This document shows positions 58,446 through 64,000 of a stretch of 64,000 nt of DNA, piece after piece. This DNA is from Clostridia bacterium (GTDB taxonomy: Bacteria > Bacillota > Clostridia > Peptostreptococcales > Acidaminobacteraceae). Both the position numbers and the translations under genes were made by a program. How positions within the stretch are numbered: the first letter of the stretch is position 1; every line of letters starts with the position of its first letter. The stretch is taken from NCBI GenBank assembly GCA_016937975.1, contig JAFGVN010000002.1, forward strand, positions 1 to 64,000, read 5' to 3'. Under the pieces are notes generated by a model. It did no database searches. It saw only the letters and a program-made list of their open reading frames with translations, and was not told where the DNA came from.

Positions 58446-58600
58446 AAGTTCCATACGTTTTTGCTCACCAGTTGGATTTGTCCTATAAATCACTTTATAG
58501 ATTTGCCAACCTTTTTGGTGTGAGTTCACCACAGGGCACCCGCCGAATATTTCGATAATCCCTGTCCTCGTCAACTGCTCTAGCAGTTCTGGCGCTTGAC
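58446..58600 (-). ncRNA. glmS ribozyme: glmS self-cleaving ribozyme
   Basis: The minus strand carries the conserved ribozyme core: AAGCGCCAGAAC at the cleavage site (cut predicted between 58596 and 58595), the GACGAGG segment, GGGATTATCGAAATATTCGG-type pseudoknot and GCGGGTGCCCTGTGG. It binds glucosamine-6-phosphate and self-cleaves, leading to glmS mRNA decay. The 3' peripheral helices probably extend to about 58446. Position directly upstream of glmS confirms the call. Confidence 0.93.
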
Positions 58601-58682
58601 ATTCAGTTGTAAGTCTACCCTCCTTTACTTTGGATTCCTGTACAGTATAGCATACTTTCAATCTTTGTACAAAGGGCAAACA

Positions 58683-58712
58683 TATTTAGCCATTTTCCCG
58701 ACTATTTAGCCA
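58683..58712 (+). repeat. Short direct repeat ahead of lipoprotein gene
   Basis: TATTTAGCCA occurs at 58683-58692 and 58703-58712, 20 bp apart, between the divergent glmS leader and the lipoprotein gene. A regulatory role is possible. Confidence 0.35.
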
Positions 58713-58780
58713 AAATGAATTTTATGGAACTTTTTTATATCATGGGACGTCATATATTTATCAACAAAAAGGAGAGTATT

Positions 58781-60226
58781 ATGAAAAGAAAACAATTTAC
58801 GATATTAGCGCTTTCTGGTGTACTTTTGCTGACTGGATGTGGCAATAATACCAATAAAGACAACACGTCAACTAACTCTGTGTTAATTAATTCTGATTTA
58901 AATGATAGTGTTTCACAAAATAATGATAACCTTTCTGAGTATGATGTCATTGGTGAAATCATAGCGTTCACTGAAGAAGGTGTTCATATTTTATCGGGTG
59001 ACATGATAGAAGTATTTCCGATTTTTATTGAAGATCAAAAGTATTTCTATATTGGTCAGCAGGTAATGGTCCATCAAGAGCTTGAAAATATGTATTCTTT
59101 AATACCATATGAACAAAAGGATTTTTCCAAGCGTTTTACAACCATGGGTGATGAAATTCTAAGAGAAGAAGGACTTCTTACTGAAATTAATGAAAATTAT
59201 TTCACCTTTGACATCAATGGTGATATTAAAATCTTTGAATATAGTGGTTTAAACAACTTTACTATTAATCAATTGTATAGTTTTGATTACATTGCTTTTT
59301 CAGATACACCGATTATAGTGAATCTTTACGACCTTTCCACTGAGCTATTTGTAACCATTAGCGAAGAAAAAAGAAATGAAAATGGAGAGCTTATTCTAAC
59401 TGTTAATTATGAAGGTTTAACCTATGATCTTTCCATTAAAGATAGTATCGTGAACTTTAATTATCAAGATCTATCTGTAGGTTCCGAGATACAACTCTTT
59501 ATTAACGAGCCTTTAAAATCAAAGGAAGTAAACTATCCATCACGCGTTGATTTAATTACAATGGCCACTAAAGGCTTTACTACTCTAGATTATGAAGTCA
59601 TTGGTGAAGTGATTGCCATTGAAAATAAGGATGTTCATATTTTATCGGGTGATATGGTCAATATCTATTACATCCCTGATGGACTTGAAAATATCTATTT
59701 AGGTGAAAGAGTACAGTTACATCAGGAAGACAATAAAATTGTCATTGAAGCATATTTAAATGACTCTTTTGAGAACCGTTTTGATACCATGGGCAATAGC
59801 ATTCAAACTCTAGTTGGGAAACTAGTGGATTTTGAAAAAGTTGGTGATGAAACAAGAATAACCCTTTCAACTGATGATCAAACCAAAATATTAAGCTATA
59901 CTGGAGATTTTTTCTTTACAAGAGGAGATAACTATGAATTTGATGTAGTTTCTTATACACCTGATTATTATACAATTATGCATGTCTATCATGAGCATAT
60001 GAAACTCTATCTTAAAATAACAGAAATGAATCGATCTGAGCAAGGAGAATTAATTCTTACTGCTGAAGATACAAGTGGTGGTATTTACATTATACCTACA
60101 CGCACAGCTTATAAAAACTTTAACCTTTCAGAACTAGCAATGGCTGATGAAATCATTGTTTATGCAGATTTAATTATGGAAAGCTTTCCTATGCAAGTTC
60201 AAACCAGCAAAATCACAAAAAAATAA
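58781..60226 (+). CDS. Lipoprotein with internal duplication
   Basis: 481 residues, lipobox LLTGC at about residue 20, then an N/T/S-rich linker. The rest is two copies of a roughly 210-residue unit, each starting YDVIGEIIAF or YEVIGEVIAI, continuing with GVHILSGDM or DVHILSGDM, and including RFTTMGDE or RFDTMGNS. Strand-rich and cysteine-free, it resembles OB- or SH3-like beta folds but I know no family name. It is membrane-anchored outside the cell. The start at 58781 follows AAAGGAG. It is divergent from glmS and convergent to glmM. Confidence 0.75.
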   Translation: MKRKQFTILALSGVLLLTGCGNNTNKDNTSTNSVLINSDLNDSVSQNNDNLSEYDVIGEIIAFTEEGVHILSGDMIEVFPIFIEDQKYFYIGQQVMVHQELENMYSLIPYEQKDFSKRFTTMGDEILREEGLLTEINENYFTFDINGDIKIFEYSGLNNFTINQLYSFDYIAFSDTPIIVNLYDLSTELFVTISEEKRNENGELILTVNYEGLTYDLSIKDSIVNFNYQDLSVGSEIQLFINEPLKSKEVNYPSRVDLITMATKGFTTLDYEVIGEVIAIENKDVHILSGDMVNIYYIPDGLENIYLGERVQLHQEDNKIVIEAYLNDSFENRFDTMGNSIQTLVGKLVDFEKVGDETRITLSTDDQTKILSYTGDFFFTRGDNYEFDVVSYTPDYYTIMHVYHEHMKLYLKITEMNRSEQGELILTAEDTSGGIYIIPTRTAYKNFNLSELAMADEIIVYADLIMESFPMQVQTSKITKK

Positions 60227-60246
60227 AAAAGCCCTCGGGCTTTTTT
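60225..60246. terminator. Intrinsic terminator between convergent genes
   Basis: AAAAAAGCCC and GGGCTTTTTT form a hairpin with flanking A and T tracts right after the lipoprotein stop. It can also serve glmM from the other strand. Confidence 0.85.
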
Positions 60247-60270
60247 AATATTTTTGAATTGAATCATTTC

Positions 60271-61617
60271 TTAATTTAAGCGTTCTTCAATTAAAGCAAC
60301 CAACTCAGATGCATAGGTGTCCAATTCTTCCTGATTTTTACCTTCAAGCATAACTCTTACTAAAGGTTCTGTACCTGAGGGACGAATTAAAACTCGACCT
60401 TGTCCAGCCATAATCTGTTCTAACTCTTCAATACGCTTGACAATAACAGGATCCTCTTGATATGCATTTTTCTTAGAGTTTTCAATTTTAGCATTTTTAA
60501 GGACTTGAGGATAAACTTGCATCACGGATGCCAATTCAGATAGTTTCTTACCTGTAGTTTTCATGACATTCAAAAGTTGAACTGCAGTAAGCAATCCATC
60601 TCCAGTTGTATTATGTTCTAGGAAAATAACATGACCTGACTGCTCTCCACCAAGTACATAACCGCTTTTACGCATTTCTTCCAAGACATATCGATCGCCT
60701 ACTTTTGTTTTTACCGTTCTCAAACCATTTTCTTTAAGTGCAATATCAAAACCTAAGTTGCTCATTACCGTTGAAACGATGGTATGATCCTTTAACTGAT
60801 GTTTTGCATTTAAATGGATACCACAAATCGTCATGATTTTATCACCATCCACAATTTGTCCATTTTCATCTACAGCCATCAAACGATCGGCATCTCCATC
60901 AAAGGCCAAACCAATATCCGCACCTACTATTTTTACAAGCTCTGCAACTTGTTCTGGATGTGTTGAACCGCAGTGCTCATTGATGTTTATGCCATTCGGT
61001 TCATTGTGAATGGATGTGATGTCTGCACCTAACTTTTGAAGTGTCTTAATAGCCACCTTATGTGCAGCACCGTTAGCTGTATCCACTGCTATTTTAATAC
61101 CTTTTAAGTCGCCTTCAATGGTACTCATGACAAACTTCTGATATAAGTCACCTGCTTCATCATGATACTCGCAACGACCGATTTTATCGCCAGTTGGTGA
61201 AGTTTCTACAACAAGCTCACCTTCTATATATTTTTCAATTTCTAATTCAACTTCATCATTTAATTTAAAGCCATCACTGTTAAAGAATTTAATACCATTA
61301 AACTCCATTGGGTTATGAGATGCCGAAATTACAATCCCTGCATCGGCTTCCAAATAACGTGTTAAATAGGATATTGCAGGTGTTGGTACAACACCAACGC
61401 ATAAAGCATCACAACCTGCTGATAAGATGCCTGCAACTAAAGCATGCTCTAATAAGTCTCCAGAAATTCTTGTATCTCTACCAATCACAATTTTTACATT
61501 CTCTTTGCCCTCTGTTAGGACATGTGCACCATATTTTCCTAATTGAAAGGCCAATTCAGGTGTTAATTCAGTATTGGCAACACCTCTTACGCCATCTGTT
61601 CCAAAATATTTTCTCAT
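60271..61617 (-). CDS. glmM: Phosphoglucosamine mutase
   Basis: 448 residues of the alpha-D-phosphohexomutase family. The phosphoserine loop is ISASHNPMEFNGIKFF (Ser near 100), the Mg-binding loop FDGDADRLM, the sugar loop GEQSGH and the C-terminal phosphate-binding RPSGTEPLVRVM. It converts glucosamine-6-phosphate, the GlmS product, to glucosamine-1-phosphate for UDP-GlcNAc synthesis. The opening MRKYFGTDGVRGVAN is typical of GlmM. It is encoded 2 kb from glmS on the same strand, separated by the divergent lipoprotein gene. Confidence 0.95.
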   Translation of the reverse strand: MRKYFGTDGVRGVANTELTPELAFQLGKYGAHVLTEGKENVKIVIGRDTRISGDLLEHALVAGILSAGCDALCVGVVPTPAISYLTRYLEADAGIVISASHNPMEFNGIKFFNSDGFKLNDEVELEIEKYIEGELVVETSPTGDKIGRCEYHDEAGDLYQKFVMSTIEGDLKGIKIAVDTANGAAHKVAIKTLQKLGADITSIHNEPNGININEHCGSTHPEQVAELVKIVGADIGLAFDGDADRLMAVDENGQIVDGDKIMTICGIHLNAKHQLKDHTIVSTVMSNLGFDIALKENGLRTVKTKVGDRYVLEEMRKSGYVLGGEQSGHVIFLEHNTTGDGLLTAVQLLNVMKTTGKKLSELASVMQVYPQVLKNAKIENSKKNAYQEDPVIVKRIEELEQIMAGQGRVLIRPSGTEPLVRVMLEGKNQEELDTYASELVALIEERLN

Positions 61618-61708
61618 ATTGCCTCCATATTTTTTTCCAACACCACTAGTTTAACACATTTTATATGAAACTGCTATGTATAGGGACATTTCCTTTTTGG
61701 AATGAAAA

Positions 61709-61736
61709 AACGGTGAATGCCCGAACATTCACCGTT
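61709..61736 (-). terminator. Intrinsic terminator of the vor operon
   Basis: AACGGTGAATG (61709-61719) and CATTCACCGTT (61726-61736) form a perfect 11-bp stem with a 6-base loop and a T tract on the minus strand, after the gamma-subunit gene. Confidence 0.88.
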
Positions 61737-61758
61737 AATAGAAAAGTCCAATCTTTAA

Positions 61759-62301
61759 TTATCTCACGAACTCAGCTCCACGTGCTAAAGCTTCTTCATT
61801 AACAGCAATTAAGTGTGCTTTTGAGCCACCAAATACTTTTTGAAGCGCTTTGTGTAAAGACTCAATCTTTACAGCTTTTGATAATTCGATGTAAGCGCCT
61901 AACATAACCATGTTAGCAACTCTAGCATTACCTAATTCCAATGCAATTTCATTTGCAGGAATATAGTATGCTGTGATATCATCTCTTTTAGCTTTCTTCT
62001 CAATTAAAGAAGAGTTAATTAAGATTTTACCCTTTGGAGCAACGTCTACCTCAAATTTATCCAATGATGGTAAGTTCATAACAATTGCACAAGTTGCATC
62101 GTCATTGATAATTGGCGAACCAATTAATGAATCAGCAACAATAACGTTACAGTTTGCAGTACCACCACGCATTTCTGGACCATAAGATGGTAACCAAGAT
62201 ACTTGCTTGTCTTCAACCATGCCAGCATAAGTCAATAATTGACCCATAGACATAACACCTTGTCCACCAAATCCAGCACAGATTACTTTCTCATTTAACA
62301 T
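61759..62301 (-). CDS. 2-oxoacid:ferredoxin oxidoreductase, gamma subunit
   Basis: 180 residues of the POR gamma family, opening ICAGFGGQGVMSMGQLLTYAG and containing SYGPEMRGGTANC. It is the non-catalytic subunit that helps bind coenzyme A and stabilises the complex. Third gene of an alpha-beta-gamma operon, two bases after the beta subunit. Confidence 0.9.
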   Translation of the reverse strand: MLNEKVICAGFGGQGVMSMGQLLTYAGMVEDKQVSWLPSYGPEMRGGTANCNVIVADSLIGSPIINDDATCAIVMNLPSLDKFEVDVAPKGKILINSSLIEKKAKRDDITAYYIPANEIALELGNARVANMVMLGAYIELSKAVKIESLHKALQKVFGGSKAHLIAVNEEALARGAEFVR

Positions 62302-62303
62302 TT

Positions 62304-63047
62304 TTAAGCCTCCTCTGGTGTTCTAAAGTTTCCTAATGGGTAGTATGGAATCATGTTTGCTTCCAACCATTTTAACGACTCAGTCGGTGCAATACCCCAG
62401 TTTGTTGGACAAGTAGATAATACTTCAACAATTGAGAAACCTTCACCTTTAATTTGACATTCAAATGCTTTTTTAATCGCTTTTTTAGCTTTTCTGATTT
62501 CTACAGGATTATGAACAGATACTCTTTCTACAAAAGCAGCACCATCAATTGTTGCTAACATTTCTGAAACTCTTAAAGGCATACCTGAATGTGCTTTAGA
62601 ACGACCATCTTGGCAAGTTGTAGCTTTTTGACCAATTAAAGTTGTTGGTGCCATTTGGCCACCAGTCATACCGTAAATAGCGTTATTTACGAAAATTGTA
62701 GTGATTTTTTCACCTCTATGAGCAACGTGAACGATTTCAGCTGTACCGATAGAAGCTAAGTCACCATCACCTTGGTATGTGAATACAACATTGTTTGGCA
62801 TCGCTCTTTTAATACCTGTTGCAACAGCAGGTGCTCTACCATGTGAAGCTTCATGCATGTCTACATTAAAATAATCATATGCCAATACAGAACAGCCAAC
62901 TGGAGCAACACCAATTGCATTACCTAGTACATCTAATTCTTCTAAAACTTCAGCAACTAATCTATGAATGATACCATGGGTACATCCTGGACAGTAATGC
63001 GTTTCTTTATCAGTTAGACCTTTTGTTTTTTCAAATACGATTGCCAT
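62304..63047 (-). CDS. 2-oxoacid:ferredoxin oxidoreductase, beta (TPP-binding) subunit
   Basis: 247 residues with the thiamine diphosphate motif GDGDLASIG ... NNAIYGMTGGQMAPTT and the 4Fe-4S-linked cysteine motif CPGCTHGIIHRL. It catalyses CoA-dependent oxidative decarboxylation of a 2-oxo acid with ferredoxin as acceptor. The alpha subunit is VorB-like, so branched-chain 2-oxo acids are probable substrates. Overlaps the alpha gene stop by one base. Confidence 0.92.
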   Translation of the reverse strand: MAIVFEKTKGLTDKETHYCPGCTHGIIHRLVAEVLEELDVLGNAIGVAPVGCSVLAYDYFNVDMHEASHGRAPAVATGIKRAMPNNVVFTYQGDGDLASIGTAEIVHVAHRGEKITTIFVNNAIYGMTGGQMAPTTLIGQKATTCQDGRSKAHSGMPLRVSEMLATIDGAAFVERVSVHNPVEIRKAKKAIKKAFECQIKGEGFSIVEVLSTCPTNWGIAPTESLKWLEANMIPYYPLGNFRTPEEA

Positions 63048-64000
63048 TACTTCAGTCCTCCTAACATTTCTTTAATCTTATCAATGATTGCATCTGGAGT
63101 AGGAATCATACCACCTGATCTACCATAGAATTCAGTAGGGATTTTACCGTTTAATGCTAATCTTACGTCATCAATCATTTGACCTTCTGACATTTCAACT
63201 GTTAAAGCAGCTTTTACAGTTTCAGGGATTTCTTGGAATGCTTTTTCAGGGAATGGCCATAATGTTTGTGGTCTAATTAAACCAATATTAATGCCTTCTT
63301 CTTTCAATTTATCAATAGCATTCTTACAAATTCTTGAAGTAGTACCATAAGCAGCTAAAACGATTTCCGCATTTTCCATGTTGTATGCTTCATAACGTGC
63401 TTCGTTTTCTTTCATTGTCTTATATTTCTTTTGTAATCTAATATTATGATCTTCCAAACCTTGAGGATCTAAGAATAAAGAGTTGATGATATGAGGTTTT
63501 CTGTTCCCTTTAGTACCAGTTGTAGCCCAACCTTCTTTACTTGGTAATTCTCTTTTTACTGGCGTTCTGAATTCAATTGGCTCCATCATTTGACCAATCA
63601 TACCATCACCAACAACCATAACTGGGTTTCTGTAATAGTCTGCCATGTCAAATGCTTCTTGAACCATATCAACCATCTCTTGAAGGTTAGCAGGAGCTAA
63701 AACCAATAATTTATAGTCCCCATTACCACCACCACGTGTGGATTGGAAATAGTCAGATTGAGCAGGTTGAATACCACCTAAACCAGGACCACCACGAACA
63801 ATATTTACGATAACACATGGTAATTCAGCACCAGCAATATAAGTAATACCTTCTTGCTTTAATGCGATACCAGGTGACGATGAAGAGGTCATAACTCTAA
63901 CACCACATCCTGCAGCACCGTAAACCATGTTGATTGCAGCAACTTCTGATTCAGCTTGAACGAATACGCCATCGTTCTTTGGTAATTCTTTTGACATATA
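63047..64000 (-). CDS. vorB: 2-oxoacid:ferredoxin oxidoreductase, alpha subunit (VorB-like), 5' end missing
   Basis: At least 316 residues; the frame remains open at the right edge. Family members have about 35 more N-terminal residues, and the first visible residues (MSKELPKNDG) match an internal EYxSKxLP region. The ATG at 63997 is thus not the true start. The pyrimidine-binding domain shows FVQAESEVAAINMVYGAAG and SSSPGIALKQEG. The transketolase C-terminal part carries AAYGTTSRICKNA. Ferredoxin reduced by this enzyme could feed the Mbx-type complex encoded 20 kb away. Confidence 0.9.
   Translation of the reverse strand, partial: YMSKELPKNDGVFVQAESEVAAINMVYGAAGCGVRVMTSSSSPGIALKQEGITYIAGAELPCVIVNIVRGGPGLGGIQPAQSDYFQSTRGGGNGDYKLLVLAPANLQEMVDMVQEAFDMADYYRNPVMVVGDGMIGQMMEPIEFRTPVKRELPSKEGWATTGTKGNRKPHIINSLFLDPQGLEDHNIRLQKKYKTMKENEARYEAYNMENAEIVLAAYGTTSRICKNAIDKLKEEGINIGLIRPQTLWPFPEKAFQEIPETVKAALTVEMSEGQMIDDVRLALNGKIPTEFYGRSGGMIPTPDAIIDKIKEMLGGLK

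Overview
The window is AT-rich DNA with strong AGGAGG-type ribosome binding sites, consensus sigma-A-like promoters and many intrinsic terminators. Its genes include a glmS ribozyme, a 2-oxoacid:ferredoxin oxidoreductase, a DUF5320 protein, a TelA protein and an Mrp/Mbx-type membrane oxidoreductase. Together these point to an anaerobic Firmicute of the class Clostridia. I cannot name genus or species from the sequence alone. No tRNA, rRNA or CRISPR array was seen.

Layout. 1-4562: an IS3-family insertion sequence whose transposase gene is split by a roughly 3.4 kb element carrying three tandem overlapping tyrosine recombinases (recombinase-in-trio type). The third recombinase has an in-frame amber codon. 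4.6-16.2 kb: single genes, including an NTF2-like protein, a fatty acid desaturase, lipoproteins, a MutS2-like ATPase without Smr domain, a CoA-disulfide-reductase-like flavoprotein, a DUF5320 protein, a beta-helix protein, TelA and a DUF4386 membrane protein. One orphan promoter-to-terminator unit has no substantial reading frame. 16.2-20.6 kb: a Crp/Fnr regulator, a pair of unknown coiled-coil proteins (one looks like a degenerate dynamin-type GTPase) and a D-2-hydroxyacid dehydrogenase. 20.6-25.7 kb: a compact type IV pilus-like operon with a PilT-type ATPase, a PilC/GspF protein, pseudopilin-like proteins and a secreted transglutaminase-like protein. 26-30.5 kb: an ABC transporter with a two-component system and a secreted protein. 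30.6-32.8 kb: a sugar acetyltransferase divergent from a membrane protein/XRE regulator/methyltransferase operon, with a 16-bp-arm inverted repeat between them.

32.8-45.6 kb is the metabolic centrepiece. A minus-strand operon opens with an ArsR-type regulator and runs through Mrp E, F, G, MbhD-like, MbhE/MrpB fusion, MrpC, MrpD-like, NuoL-like, NuoH, NuoB, NuoC and NuoD subunits. It ends in two paralogous proteins that fuse a NuoI/MbxN-like ferredoxin domain to a GltD/NfnB-like FAD and NAD(P)-binding module. The NuoD-like subunit keeps only one cysteine of each hydrogenase CxxC pair. The inferred role is a ferredoxin-NAD(P) (or sulfur-linked) oxidoreductase coupled to Na+/H+ transport. 45.7-51.7 kb: a second ArsR regulator with a HutD-like protein, a chemoreceptor, a MATE transporter and a dicarboxylate/amino acid:cation symporter.

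52.6-56.5 kb appears to be a small Tn7-like element sitting next to the 3' end of glmS, the classical Tn7 attachment site. It has dispersed 18-bp sites at the distal end, closely spaced inverted copies at the glmS end and a short TniQ/TnsD-like protein, but no tnsABC. The cargo is a 672-residue protein with a predicted PIN nuclease domain, coiled coil and membrane anchor. A separate array of four 20-bp repeats abuts its distal end and may be the right end of an older element at the same site. 56.6-61.6 kb holds glmS with its ribozyme, an internally duplicated lipoprotein and glmM. The window ends in an incomplete Vor-type 2-oxoacid:ferredoxin oxidoreductase operon.
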